Below, piece by piece: positions 8,196-17,535 of a stretch of 64,000 bases of DNA. Under the pieces are notes generated by a model, which worked only from the letters and a program-made list of their open reading frames with translations, made no database searches and had not been told where the DNA came from. Position numbers and translations under genes: made by a program. The number at the start of each line of letters is the position of its first letter. The first letter of the stretch is position 1. This DNA is from Algoriphagus marinus (GTDB lineage Bacteria; Bacteroidota; Bacteroidia; Cytophagales; Cyclobacteriaceae): the NCBI RefSeq assembly GCF_001936475.1, contig NZ_MSPQ01000006.1, forward strand, positions 124,001 through 188,000. Direction: 5' to 3'.

Positions 8196-10994
8196 TTATC
8201 TTTTAATAAAGCGCTTCAAAAGCACATTTTTAGAATCATAAGCTTCAAAGATATAAATCCCTGCCTTAATATTCCTCACATCCAATTCTAATTTCTGGCT
8301 ATTTGCTCCACTTTTCCCTTCGATCAAGACTCTACCAGTCAAGTCTATGATCCGAAAATTAGATCCCGCCATTTCATTTGGCAACTCTATAAATAACTCT
8401 CCAGAAGTTGGTACAGGATAAACTTTAAAGGATCCATTCAGATTAATTTCTTCTGGAATTGAAGTCACAAAATCTTCTTGAAGAATCCCCTGAGGAGGAG
8501 TTGGTAGTTTTTTATCAGTAAAAAGATAAAACTCACTAGATCTCAAACTAAAATTAACTGTCGTGCTCGCCACGTTAAATTCCTCACCTGTAAAATAATT
8601 ATACCATTTTCCTGCCTTTGGAAAGGTTAGCGAAATGTTTCCTACACTTGAAAGACCAAAATTGCCATGAAGTACTACGTCCATATCTGAACTTTCAAGA
8701 ATAATAGATTTCACTGTACCGCTTAGAGTCAGAGTTGTTTTTTCAGGTCTATTGAATACTTGATACTCATCTTTCAGAGAAATCATTTCCTGATAAAGTT
8801 GAAATAATCGCTGCCGATCTGGATTATCAAGGTAATTCCACTTGGTTGGTTTGATTCCAAGACGATCATTATTCAATTCTTGGTCGTACCCAAATTCCCC
8901 AAACTGCCAGATCATTTTTGGTCCCGGAATTGTAAAATAGAAGGCAGTCATCAACTGATTCCGATTCACTGCATTTTCTAACTGTTTCAAGTTAACCGGA
9001 GATGTTGCTCCAAAATTTAAACTTTCCCACATCACGCGCTCTTCGTCATGAGATTCTTGATATGCAATTAGATTAGGCTCTTTCCAACCTCGATTCCCAT
9101 AATAAGCCCAGCCTAGATCTTTGTTTTGTCCTTTGGCAATTTCTCTAAAATCGAAATTCATATTTCCCCAAAACATCAATCCATAATCCGCCAATTCTTT
9201 TTCCTCATCATTGGCTGATAAATGTTCCAAAATCACATAAGCATCAGGATGGTTCGACTTGATTCGATCGTATATGTGTTTCCAAATTTTAATACGTGAT
9301 GGATCATATTGTGACCAGATACCCACATTATCGCCTGATTCCACCTGCGTAAATCCTTTAGAAAGGTCAAAACGAAACCCATCCACTTTGTACTCTGTAA
9401 GCCAATAATTATTTACAGAATCGACAAAGGCCTGCGTGTATTTACTCTCATGATTGAAATCATACCCAACATTGAATGGATGCTTAGCTACACGGTTAAA
9501 CCATGGATTATCGGGAGTTGGAGCACCGTAGTCACCGTCATTGTAAAGTCTAACCATTGGATTTTGACCAAAAGCATGATTTAGGACCATGTCCAAAATC
9601 ACCGCTATACCTTTCCCATGAGCTTCGTCTATAAGTCTTTTGAGATCATTTTTTGTCCCATAGTATTTATCTGGTGCAAAGAAGAAGGAAGGATTATATC
9701 CCCAAGATAAATTCCCCTCAAATTCACCCACTGGCATCAACTCAATCGCATTTACACCAAGTTCTTTCAAATAATCCAATCGATCAATGACTGCATTGTA
9801 GGTTCGTTTATCATCGAAATCCCGAACCAATAATTCATATACAACAAGTTCTTCAGGTTTTGGCTTTTCGAAACTCAAATTTTTCCAAGAATAAGTATCT
9901 TGGGCAGTTTGAAGATAGGTGGCCTGAAACTCTGTTTTAGAGGATGGATAAGAAAGTAAGCCTGGATATCTTCCCTGCGAAATGATTTCTTGGTCTCCGT
10001 TTGGGTCAGAGGTTTTATCAGCATAGGGATCCCCAATCCGAATTAGTCCGTCTACTAAGTATTGAAAAATATATTCTTTCTTAGGGATAAGATTTGAAAT
10101 CTTTAGCCAAAAAATCTCGCCATCTGGAGTTCTATTCATTTGGTATTCGGCCGATTTCTCCCAATTGTTAAAATCTCCAATTACTTGAACAAGTTTCTTT
10201 CCAGGTGCATTAAGCGCTAAAATCACCTCGGTATCTGAGATATAATTAATTCCTAATCTTACTCCGGAAGGCAGAGGAGCTACAGTAGAAGGAGCAAAAA
10301 CTTCTATATCTACGGTTTCTGAATCTTGGTTATTGCCACTTATGGCTTTTGCTGTAAGCTTATAATTTCCAGCTTGAGTAGCTGTGTAGGAATAAGTTAA
10401 AGAAGAGGCATCCGATATACTTTTAACCTCTACTCCATCCAATTCGAAAGAAATCGAAGCTACTGAAGAAGTCTCTGCTTTAAATTCAAAAGACTCGCCT
10501 AGCTCTAAAGAAACTTCAGGAGAATTTGGATTTGTGAATGCCACTTGAAAACCTTGTGCGAGATTTACAAAAAAATCACCATTCGCAGTGGTTTTCCCCT
10601 CTTTGGAACCATCTCCATTACGGAAGACCATCCCCAGTCTATAGATGGTTAATCCATTGGGGTTGGTAAAAAAACTATTTGGAGTGAGTTCGTAATAATA
10701 TTGATTTGTCTGACCATCCACCTTGGTCATTTTAGCTTTGGGGTCCGTGGTCGCCCAGGTAAAAGGGACAATTGACCATGTAGTAGAAGAAGCACTTTCT
10801 GTGACTGCTCCGATATGGATATAAACATCACAATTGCAATCTTTTAACCCAGAAGAACCCTGACTAGCATCATATATAATTCTTACTTTTTCACCTGCAT
10901 TTGGCACTGATGGATCAGTAGTTACTTGAGAAAAAGCAACTTGTGCCAATAACACTAGTAAAAATAAAGGGAGAAATTTCTTGACGATTTTCAT
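8196..10994 (-). CDS. Secreted multidomain GH13 amylase/pullulanase-like enzyme with T9SS sorting domain
   Basis: The 932-residue extracellular alpha-glucan hydrolase has, in order, a signal peptide (about 1-22), an N-terminal carbohydrate-binding-like region (about 23-140), an Ig-like stretch (about 150-235), a CBM48-type region (about 250-345, VIGDFNNW), the GH13 barrel (about 385-760) with Asp543 (GFRFDLSKG), Glu590 (VILEHLS) and Asp650 (ESHDEE), a beta-sandwich, and a C-terminal type A sorting domain (about 855-932, ending LLKRFIKR). The CBM48-like module suggests an enzyme able to act at alpha-1,6 branch points, but this is not decisive. It follows the SusE gene and precedes fbaA on the same strand. 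Secretion by T9SS is inferred from the tail. Confidence 0.92.
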   Translation of the reverse strand: MKIVKKFLPLFLLVLLAQVAFSQVTTDPSVPNAGEKVRIIYDASQGSSGLKDCNCDVYIHIGAVTESASSTTWSIVPFTWATTDPKAKMTKVDGQTNQYYYELTPNSFFTNPNGLTIYRLGMVFRNGDGSKEGKTTANGDFFVNLAQGFQVAFTNPNSPEVSLELGESFEFKAETSSVASISFELDGVEVKSISDASSLTYSYTATQAGNYKLTAKAISGNNQDSETVDIEVFAPSTVAPLPSGVRLGINYISDTEVILALNAPGKKLVQVIGDFNNWEKSAEYQMNRTPDGEIFWLKISNLIPKKEYIFQYLVDGLIRIGDPYADKTSDPNGDQEIISQGRYPGLLSYPSSKTEFQATYLQTAQDTYSWKNLSFEKPKPEELVVYELLVRDFDDKRTYNAVIDRLDYLKELGVNAIELMPVGEFEGNLSWGYNPSFFFAPDKYYGTKNDLKRLIDEAHGKGIAVILDMVLNHAFGQNPMVRLYNDGDYGAPTPDNPWFNRVAKHPFNVGYDFNHESKYTQAFVDSVNNYWLTEYKVDGFRFDLSKGFTQVESGDNVGIWSQYDPSRIKIWKHIYDRIKSNHPDAYVILEHLSANDEEKELADYGLMFWGNMNFDFREIAKGQNKDLGWAYYGNRGWKEPNLIAYQESHDEERVMWESLNFGATSPVNLKQLENAVNRNQLMTAFYFTIPGPKMIWQFGEFGYDQELNNDRLGIKPTKWNYLDNPDRQRLFQLYQEMISLKDEYQVFNRPEKTTLTLSGTVKSIILESSDMDVVLHGNFGLSSVGNISLTFPKAGKWYNYFTGEEFNVASTTVNFSLRSSEFYLFTDKKLPTPPQGILQEDFVTSIPEEINLNGSFKVYPVPTSGELFIELPNEMAGSNFRIIDLTGRVLIEGKSGANSQKLELDVRNIKAGIYIFEAYDSKNVLLKRFIKR

Positions 10995-11013
10995 GGGTTT
11001 ATTTATAAATGAT

Positions 11014-11048
11014 GACCGACAATGGACTTTGAAAATCCATTGTCGGTC
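11014..11048 (-). promoter_or_regulatory. Intercistronic stem-loop between susE-like and amylase genes
   Basis: Perfect 13-bp inverted repeat (GACCGACAATGGA at 11014-11026 and its complement at 11036-11048) with a 9-base loop. It fills much of the 87-bp gap between the two genes and has no T-run, so an mRNA-stabilising or processing hairpin is more likely than a terminator. Confidence 0.7.
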
Positions 11049-11081
11049 TTTAATACGAATAGCTTAAAAGAACTCTTGCTA

Positions 11082-12125
11082 TTAGTTTTTGGTCATCGTA
11101 TAAGATACTTCACCAGGATTTTTAAAATCCAAAGTGATCGTGTAATTACCAGCAGCTTCTATCTTAATGTTATCTCCACCATTTACAAGAACTCCATCTT
11201 TAGGCCCCAAATTAAAGTCCCAAGACTGGTTAGCACGAAACTTCATTTCGCCTACTTTAAGGTCGGTAGTGATAGTAAGTACATTCAGATCTTTATTGAA
11301 ATTCATCGCAGTTTCAGAATCCCATCCTTTTTCTGTGGCATCACCAATAATCCCCCAAAGTTTTGGATCAGACATGGTATATGTTTTTGATTCCAGATCT
11401 ACTGTCACCTCGTAAGTACCAAATTTTGTCACTTTGATGTTGCTAGCATCTGATTGGTTATCGAGTTTACCGTCTGCACCAGTATCGCCATAATTTTTGC
11501 CGTCTACCCAATCAGGCTCTTCGGTAAATTTAAATTCTCCGCTTCCACCCAACACGTGGACGAATCCAGTAAATGTTTTATTGAAATTTACTGATTTCAA
11601 AGTTGTATTCAAGTTACCTGGATTCCAGCCTTGGTAATCTCCTGGAACATAAAGCAAAGGAAATTCAACAAAAGAATCATAAGGAGTCACTGAAAGCGTT
11701 GTTGTTTCACCATAAATTGGGGAAAGTGGCTGTGTGATGGTTGCTTTAACTCTAAACTCCACATCAGAAGCTACTTCAAGTGGTAGACCTTTTGCAACTA
11801 ATTCATCGTTCAGTTTTTCAGTACTTACTTCAATGATATTTGATTTGGAGAAGCCAAGTTCTTTTGCATTTGCAAAGTTTGCTCCAGCAATATCCATCTC
11901 CAGGTAATAAGTTACCTCTCCTTGCATTCCAAAATCTGCCGCAGTAACAGAAAATGAAATCAAGGCTTCAGGGTCATCTCCGTTCAAAACTAAAGAAGAT
12001 CCTGCTGCAGGGTCAAGTAGTGCTGCCCCAGTTTGATCAATGATCGGAGGCATTTCATAATTATCGCAAGCAAATAGTACTGGTACTAAAGCTGCGAACC
12101 AAGCGATTTTTTGGATGGTTTTCAT
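11082..12125 (-). CDS. SusE/SusF-type outer-membrane starch-binding lipoprotein
   Basis: This surface lipoprotein binds starch or malto-oligosaccharides, without catalytic activity, to feed the uptake system. It has a lipoprotein signal with lipobox LFAC (Cys20), an N-terminal SusE-type domain (about 35-150, AALLDPAAGSSLVLN), and two C-terminal carbohydrate-binding modules with the aromatic pattern seen in SusE/SusF (VPGDYQGWNPGN about 162-172; WGIIGDATEKGWDSETAM about 257-274). The length of 347 is close to typical SusE. It is the first gene of the minus-strand starch run and is divergent from the LacI-type regulator. SusC and SusD genes, normally just upstream, are absent from the window. 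Confidence 0.88.
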   Translation of the reverse strand: MKTIQKIAWFAALVPVLFACDNYEMPPIIDQTGAALLDPAAGSSLVLNGDDPEALISFSVTAADFGMQGEVTYYLEMDIAGANFANAKELGFSKSNIIEVSTEKLNDELVAKGLPLEVASDVEFRVKATITQPLSPIYGETTTLSVTPYDSFVEFPLLYVPGDYQGWNPGNLNTTLKSVNFNKTFTGFVHVLGGSGEFKFTEEPDWVDGKNYGDTGADGKLDNQSDASNIKVTKFGTYEVTVDLESKTYTMSDPKLWGIIGDATEKGWDSETAMNFNKDLNVLTITTDLKVGEMKFRANQSWDFNLGPKDGVLVNGGDNIKIEAAGNYTITLDFKNPGEVSYTMTKN

Positions 12126-12465
12126 AATGGAAGATTGGTTATTGATTATTTGGTGTTAGAATAATTCAATTCATTGTTGAAATGATGAAATTTTCAAAAG
12201 GCTTTTAATAAATTATTTGACAACCTTTTTAATTCCATTTCCAAATTTTAGAGCTGAAAAATCAATAAAGCAATAGCGACCGCATGCCTAACTACTAAAT
12301 TTTTATTGCAATCGTTTGCGTTGACGATTGCATAGGAAAAGTTTTTTTCAAAAGACAAAGAATCAAAACTACTTTTTTGGAAAATTGACCTTAAATTAGA
12401 TAGATTGCTCACGCACAATCCATAAATTGATTCATTGAAATATATTCTAGGAATAATCTAATTGT
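12126..12465. other. Divergent promoter region of the starch locus
   Basis: This 340-bp AT-rich gap between the SusE-like gene and the LacI-type regulator has no reading frame of note. It holds an operator-like inverted repeat at 12308-12331. No exact TAnnTTTG box was found on either strand. Confidence 0.6.
12308..12331. promoter_or_regulatory. LacI-family operator-like inverted repeat
   Basis: GCAATCGTTTGC (12308-12319) resembles the CG-centred palindromes bound by LacI/GalR proteins. It overlaps a wider inverted repeat, GCAATCGT and ACGATTGC (12324-12331). The half-site word CAATCGTTT/AAACGATTG recurs twice before the GH31 gene, pointing to a shared regulator, presumably the adjacent LacI-type protein. 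Confidence 0.65.
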
Positions 12466-13494
12466 ATGAAAATTGGTCAAGCCACTATAAAAGACATTGC
12501 ACGGGAACTTAATGTATCTTCTTCAACCGTCTCTCGAGCATTAAAAGATTACCCTGGAATCAGCGATGAGACTAAGCGCAAAGTCAAAGAAGTAGCCGAA
12601 AAACTAAATTATAGGCCAAATGCTATCGCACTTTCACTTCGTAAAAGTAGGTCTTTCACCATTGGTGTGATTATCCCTGAAGTAGTCCATTTCTTTTTTT
12701 CTACAGTCATCAGTGGCATAGAAGAAGTTGCTTCATCAAGAGGTTATAATGTCATCCTTTCCCAGACCAATGAGAGTTTAACTCGGGAAAAGTCAAGTAT
12801 TGACACAATGCTTTCGAATCAAATTGACGGTTTCTTGGTGAGTTTTTCCAAAGAAACAACTGACTTCGAGCACTTTTCCCGACTTTTAGACCATGGCTAC
12901 CCTATTATATTTTTCGATCGAGTACCCAATATCCCACATTCCATTAATGTAATGGTGGATGATTATCAAGGCGCCTACAATGCCACTTCCCATCTAATTT
13001 CCCAAGGGTATAATCGAATAGTGCATCTAGCAGGACCAAAAAACCTAAGCATCAGCAAAGAAAGAGAAAGAGGATATAGAGATGCCCTTTCCAATCATGG
13101 AATCCCTATCGATCCAACCCTTATCGTTGAGTGCGCTTATGGGACTTCAGACGAAGGATTTAAGATCACAGAAAACCTTTTTAAACAACTCGATAAAAAG
13201 CCAGATGGAGTTTTTGCAAATAATGATATCGCTGCTGCCGGTGCTATTCTTGCCTGCAAATCATTGGGTTATTCAGTTCCAAATGATGTTGGGGTTGTAG
13301 GCTTTAGCAACTGGCAGTTCTGCTCCATGATTGAACCTACGCTTTCTTCTGTTTCTCAGCCTGGATTTAAAATGGGATTAAAAGCCACAGAGCTATTGCT
13401 TGACCTAATTGAAAAAAAGCTAGATCCGGATACCATAACTGAGCCCATCGTGCTTGAAACTGAGCTTTTGATTCGAAATTCATCCGTAAAATGA
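12466..13494 (+). CDS. LacI/GalR-family transcriptional regulator of the starch/maltose locus
   Basis: The 342-residue protein has an N-terminal LacI helix-turn-helix (residues about 5-26, TIKDIARELNVSSSTVSRAL), the hinge region (about 45-60, YRPNAIALSLRKSRS) and a periplasmic-binding-protein-like effector domain (about 62-335) with the usual VFANNDIAAAGAI and GVVGFSNW segments. The effector is probably a sugar or sugar phosphate. It lies between the divergent SusE run and the GH31-transporter pair. Operator-like words occur upstream of itself and upstream of the GH31 gene, so autoregulation and control of both arms are likely. In this respect the locus differs from Bacteroides sus, which uses the membrane regulator SusR. 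Confidence 0.93.
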   Translation: MKIGQATIKDIARELNVSSSTVSRALKDYPGISDETKRKVKEVAEKLNYRPNAIALSLRKSRSFTIGVIIPEVVHFFFSTVISGIEEVASSRGYNVILSQTNESLTREKSSIDTMLSNQIDGFLVSFSKETTDFEHFSRLLDHGYPIIFFDRVPNIPHSINVMVDDYQGAYNATSHLISQGYNRIVHLAGPKNLSISKERERGYRDALSNHGIPIDPTLIVECAYGTSDEGFKITENLFKQLDKKPDGVFANNDIAAAGAILACKSLGYSVPNDVGVVGFSNWQFCSMIEPTLSSVSQPGFKMGLKATELLLDLIEKKLDPDTITEPIVLETELLIRNSSVK

Positions 13495-13534
13495 AAAATC
13501 TGGAAATATTTTTTTCCATTTTTCATTTTTTGAT

Positions 13535-13546
13535 GCAAACGATTGA
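13535..13546. promoter_or_regulatory. LacI-family operator-like site 1 upstream of GH31 gene
   Basis: GCAAACGATTGA matches the reverse complement of the core site at 12308-12319 (GCAAACGATTGC) in 11 of 12 positions. It lies between the regulator stop and the alpha-glucosidase start. Confidence 0.6.
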
Positions 13547-13565
13547 ATACGCCTAAAATTCCAAA

Positions 13566-13629
13566 ATCGGTGTATCACCGATATTTATTTCAGAAAAACA
13601 GCCCACATTGATTCCCTAGGTGGGTTTTT
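13566..13629 (+). terminator. Inverted repeats after the LacI gene, weak terminator
   Basis: Two elements are seen: ATCGGTG-TAT-CACCGAT (13566-13582), a perfect 7-bp inverted repeat, and a CCCAC (13602-13606)/GTGGG (13620-13624) stem followed by a T-run. The second could terminate the regulator transcript; the first may be a protein-binding site or part of the same structure. Confidence 0.45.
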
Positions 13630-13637
13630 AGTATCCA

Positions 13638-13647
13638 CAATCGTTTC
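13638..13647. promoter_or_regulatory. LacI-family operator-like site 2 upstream of GH31 gene
   Basis: CACAATCGTTTC contains the word CAATCGTTT shared with 12309-12317. It lies about 45 bp before the GH31 start codon, where a repressor would overlap the promoter. Confidence 0.5.
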
Positions 13648-13690
13648 TAAATTAGCCCAATCACTTGCTTTAACACGAATTATATTCGCT

Positions 13691-16129
13691 ATGAAATCCC
13701 CCGAATTTCCCTTAAAAAAAACCAAATCTTCAGCACGACACATAGGAATGGGGGCCGTTAGTTTCTGGAAAGAAACTGAAACAGGTATTGAAGGCATTTC
13801 AATTGCAGGTAAATTCAAATTTACAGTTTATGATTCTGGGATGATTCGGATCCAAATGAGTAGATATCCTGATTTTGAATCCAATCCATATTCGGTGACT
13901 GCAACTCCTAAACGTGTAAAATTCACTGTTTCCGAAAAAGAAAACCAACTCTTTCTTAAAACTGACAAACTCCTCCTTCAAGTAAATTTCGAGACCTTCA
14001 GTTTGAGTTTTTTTGATCATGAAGGAAATTTATTAAATGCCGATGATTCACTGGGAACTGCTTGGATAGGAACGGAGGTAACAACCTATAAACAAGTTCA
14101 AAAAGATGAGAAATTCATTGGACTAGGAGAAAAAACAGGAAATCTAAACAGGTTCGGAAAGGCATATACAAACTGGAATACAGATTACTTTGCATATGGT
14201 GTAGGAGATGATCCGCTCTATATGAGCATTCCATTTTACATTGGGATTCATGATCAGGGGGCTTATGGCATTTTTCTGGATAATACCCATAAAACAGTTT
14301 TCAACTTCGGAGCCTCTACCAATCGCTTCATGTATTTCAATGCTGAGGATGGCGATATGGATTATTATTTCATTCACGAGCCTACCGTATCTGGGATCAT
14401 TAGCAGCTATACTGCCCTGACCGGAAGAATGGCTATGCCACCCAAATGGTCATTGGGATTTCAGCAATGTCGATATTCCTACTATCCTGACAAGGAAGTC
14501 CTTACCCTTGCCAGTACTTTCCGAGATAAAAAGATGCCTGCTGATGTCATTTACCTTGATATTCATCACATGGAGGCGTACAAGGTTTTTACTTTTGATG
14601 GAGAAAAATTCCCTGATCCAAAGGCTATGGTTTCTGCTTTGAAAGCAAAGGGCTTTCGTGTAATCGTAATAATGGATCCCGGTATCAAAACTGAAAAAGG
14701 ATACCTACCCTATGAAGAAGGAAAAGAAAAGGATCTATTTGTAAAATTCCCAGATGGCCAGCAATATGAAGGTCAGGTATGGCCAGGATGGTGTGCATTT
14801 CCAGATTTCACCAAAGCGGAGACTAGAACTTGGTGGGCCAAAAAAATGAAATTTTACACAGATGCAGGTGTCGATGGCTTCTGGACTGATATGAATGAAC
14901 CTGCTTCTTGGGGGCAATTCACTCCTAATTTGATAGAATTTGATTACGAAGGAAGTCCCGCTTCTCATCGCCAAGCCAGAAACATCTACGGGATGCAAAT
15001 GGCTCGTAGCGCTCAGGAAGGCTCTTTATTACAAAATAATACAGAACGACCTTTTGTGCTGACACGATCTGGATTTTCAGGAATACAGCGATATGCTGCA
15101 GCTTGGACAGGAGATAATGTAGCCTCAGAAGAACATATGCTGGCAGGGATTCGGTTGATCAATAGTCTAGGCTTAAGTGGTGTAGCTTTTTCAGGATATG
15201 ACGTGGGTGGATTTGCCGGAGAAGCGAGCAAATCGCTATTCGCTCGATGGATGAGTATTGCAGCTTTTTCACCACTATATCGGGCGCATTCCATGATCAA
15301 TACAAACGATGCTGAGCCATGGGCATTTGGAGAAGAAGTAGAAGAAATATCACGTAACTACATGAAACTCCGATATAGACTTCTACCTACAATTTATAGT
15401 GCATTTTATGAAGCGACTCAATCAGGATTACCTTTGGTAAGAAGCCTTGCAATAGATTATCCAAATGATGAGCTGATTTACAGCTCAGCTTTTCAAAATC
15501 AATATTTATTCTGCAATCGATTCTTGGTAGCGCCTGTTGAAAGTTTTAAAGAAATCACCAAGGTCTATTTACCTGAAGGACAATGGTATTATATGTATTC
15601 TGATCAACTATCTGAAGGTAATAATATTATTTATCAAGATTCACCTATCAACTATCTACCTGTATACGTGAAAGGCGGCAGTATTTTTAGTATGCAATCG
15701 GATGTTTTCTCAACAAGTGAATCTCATGATGGGACTTTAAGAATTCATGTGTACTATGGTGAAAATGGAAGTTCGTACCTGCATTATGAAGATGACGGGA
15801 TCTCTCACGATTATCAATCAGGAAACTTTTTGAAACGAGAAATCATCTATTCTCCAGCTGAGAAGCAATTAATTTTTGGTAAAACTGAGGGAACTTATAA
15901 AAGTGACTTCAATAAAATCAGGATTTTTCTTCATGGATTTAAACCTCATCACTTTGAGGTAAATGGAGCGAAAAAACAGTCCAGCAAATCAGATTTCGCT
16001 TTCTTATCCAAGCTTACTGAGTTTGATCCACTTCCCGAAAACGATCATCCATATTATCAAATTAAAGATTTGACTTTCTTGGAAATTGAAAATTCAACCG
16101 GAAAAATTGTGATTGATCTACTTTCCTAA
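13691..16129 (+). CDS. GH31 alpha-glucosidase, probably cytoplasmic
   Basis: This retaining alpha-glucosidase would release glucose from malto-oligosaccharides. The 812-residue protein has no signal peptide. It shows the N-terminal beta-sandwich of GH31 (about 25-250), the barrel with nucleophile Asp400 in FWTDMNEPASW and acid/base Asp475 in WTGDN, the GYDVGGFAG segment, and C-terminal beta domains (about 600-812). The upstream YLDIHHMEAYKVF segment carries the substrate-binding Asp typical of alpha-glucosidases. The MFS transporter gene starts 25 bp later, so imported oligosaccharides would be hydrolysed inside the cell. Operator-like sites lie upstream. An alpha-xylosidase is an alternative, but context favours alpha-glucosidase. 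Confidence 0.93.
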   Translation: MKSPEFPLKKTKSSARHIGMGAVSFWKETETGIEGISIAGKFKFTVYDSGMIRIQMSRYPDFESNPYSVTATPKRVKFTVSEKENQLFLKTDKLLLQVNFETFSLSFFDHEGNLLNADDSLGTAWIGTEVTTYKQVQKDEKFIGLGEKTGNLNRFGKAYTNWNTDYFAYGVGDDPLYMSIPFYIGIHDQGAYGIFLDNTHKTVFNFGASTNRFMYFNAEDGDMDYYFIHEPTVSGIISSYTALTGRMAMPPKWSLGFQQCRYSYYPDKEVLTLASTFRDKKMPADVIYLDIHHMEAYKVFTFDGEKFPDPKAMVSALKAKGFRVIVIMDPGIKTEKGYLPYEEGKEKDLFVKFPDGQQYEGQVWPGWCAFPDFTKAETRTWWAKKMKFYTDAGVDGFWTDMNEPASWGQFTPNLIEFDYEGSPASHRQARNIYGMQMARSAQEGSLLQNNTERPFVLTRSGFSGIQRYAAAWTGDNVASEEHMLAGIRLINSLGLSGVAFSGYDVGGFAGEASKSLFARWMSIAAFSPLYRAHSMINTNDAEPWAFGEEVEEISRNYMKLRYRLLPTIYSAFYEATQSGLPLVRSLAIDYPNDELIYSSAFQNQYLFCNRFLVAPVESFKEITKVYLPEGQWYYMYSDQLSEGNNIIYQDSPINYLPVYVKGGSIFSMQSDVFSTSESHDGTLRIHVYYGENGSSYLHYEDDGISHDYQSGNFLKREIIYSPAEKQLIFGKTEGTYKSDFNKIRIFLHGFKPHHFEVNGAKKQSSKSDFAFLSKLTEFDPLPENDHPYYQIKDLTFLEIENSTGKIVIDLLS

Positions 16130-16154
16130 CCCAATAAAACTAAGCTAACCCAAA

Positions 16155-17477
16155 ATGACCCAAAAGAAGAATTTAAGTTTCTGGCAAATCTGGAATATGA
16201 GTTTTGGATTTCTAGGAATTCAGTTCGGATTTGCACTACAGGGAGGATTCATGTCTCGAATCTTTCAGACACTTGGTGCAGATAAAGACGCCATTCCCTT
16301 TCTTTGGATTGCCGCTCCACTCACAGGCTTATTAGTCCAGCCAATCGTCGGTTATTTAAGTGATCGAACTTGGCATCCTAAGTTTGGGAGGAGGAAACCA
16401 TTCTTTTTTATCGGAGCAGTACTAAGCACAGTTGCCTTATTTTTTGCTCCATATTCCTCTGCGCTTTGGATGGCGGCTGGTTCACTTTGGATTTTGGATG
16501 CATCGATCAACATCAGTATGGAGCCTTTCCGAGCTCTGGTAGCAGATAAGCTTCCGGATTCTCAACGGTCTTATGGATTCGTAGTTCAGACTCTTGTCAT
16601 TGGAATAGGGACTTGGATTGCTTCAAATCTACCTTGGATGATGACCCAATTGGGCGTTCCAAATACGGCACCCGAAGGAGTTGTCCCCGATTCAGTGAAA
16701 TATGCTTTTGCGATAGGAGCTTTTGTACTTTTCACCTCTATACTTTATACCATTTTCACAACGGAAGAATATCCTCCCGAGGACATGGATGAATTTGAAA
16801 GGGAGAAAGCTGCAAATAAAGGTGCTTTCTCCGGCTTCAAGGAGATCACTCAAAATATTGCTTCCATGCCTAAGGTTATGAAGCAATTAGGGCTTGTTCA
16901 GTTTTTCTCCTGGTTTGCTTTCTTTACGATGTGGAGTTTCGCTACTCCTGCAATTACTGAGCATATTTTTGGAGCAACAGATACAAGTTCTGCAGCATAT
17001 AATGACGCCGCAGATAGCGTGGGAAATTACTTGGGTACTTATGGACTAATTTCTATGTTTTATGCCTTGATTTTGGCTTATGTAGCCAGTAAAATCAAGA
17101 TAAACAGAAGACTTGTTCATTTGGTAAGTTTAATGGCAGGAGGCTGTGGTTTTATTTTAATCTATTTTATTTCCGAGCCATGGATGCTCCATATTTGCTT
17201 TTCGCTTGTTGGAATAGCTTGGGCCAGTATTCTTTCTATGCCATATGCTATGCTTTCCAGCTCCGTAGAACCAAAGAAAATGGGCGTTTATATGGGTATT
17301 TTCAACATGTTTATAGTGATACCGCAAATAGTTGCTGCACTTGGGGGAGTTAATTTCCTTTATAAGTTGATTTTCGGAGAGGCTGTGATCAATACCATGC
17401 TATTAGCTGGATTACTTCTCATTTTAGCCGGATTAAGCAACCTGATGATCACTGATCGCAAAGTCACTCACGACTAG
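16155..17477 (+). CDS. MFS sugar transporter, SLC45/maltose-type
   Basis: This inner-membrane importer has 440 residues and about 12 hydrophobic segments. The N-terminal FLGIQFGFALQGGFMSRIFQTLG, LTGLLVQPIVGYLSDRTWHPKFGRRKPFF (the MFS loop 2-3 signature with D and RR) and PFRALVADKLPDSQRS are typical of the SLC45/GPH-like maltose and sucrose transporters of Bacteroidota and proteobacterial maltose loci. It sits 25 bp after the GH31 alpha-glucosidase, so it probably takes up maltose or short malto-oligosaccharides produced by the surface amylases. A terminator follows at 17496-17535. The transported sugar is inferred from context. Confidence 0.9.
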   Translation: MTQKKNLSFWQIWNMSFGFLGIQFGFALQGGFMSRIFQTLGADKDAIPFLWIAAPLTGLLVQPIVGYLSDRTWHPKFGRRKPFFFIGAVLSTVALFFAPYSSALWMAAGSLWILDASINISMEPFRALVADKLPDSQRSYGFVVQTLVIGIGTWIASNLPWMMTQLGVPNTAPEGVVPDSVKYAFAIGAFVLFTSILYTIFTTEEYPPEDMDEFEREKAANKGAFSGFKEITQNIASMPKVMKQLGLVQFFSWFAFFTMWSFATPAITEHIFGATDTSSAAYNDAADSVGNYLGTYGLISMFYALILAYVASKIKINRRLVHLVSLMAGGCGFILIYFISEPWMLHICFSLVGIAWASILSMPYAMLSSSVEPKKMGVYMGIFNMFIVIPQIVAALGGVNFLYKLIFGEAVINTMLLAGLLLILAGLSNLMITDRKVTHD

Positions 17478-17495
17478 CCAGCCCTGTAAAATATT

Positions 17496-17535
17496 GGAAA
17501 GCCGGTTCTATTTGGGATCGGCTTTCTTATTTTTA
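17496..17535 (+). terminator. Rho-independent terminator after the transporter gene
   Basis: Stem GAAAGCCG (17497-17504) and CGGCTTTC (17519-17526), followed by a T-rich tail. Confidence 0.82.

Noticed and set aside
11022..11415. Plus-strand frames opposite the SusE-like gene
   Set aside because: They are shadows of a well-supported lipoprotein gene on the minus strand.
12332..12465. Promoter box TAGATTGC before the LacI gene
   Set aside because: It differs from TAnnTTTG at two positions and no -33 element was found.
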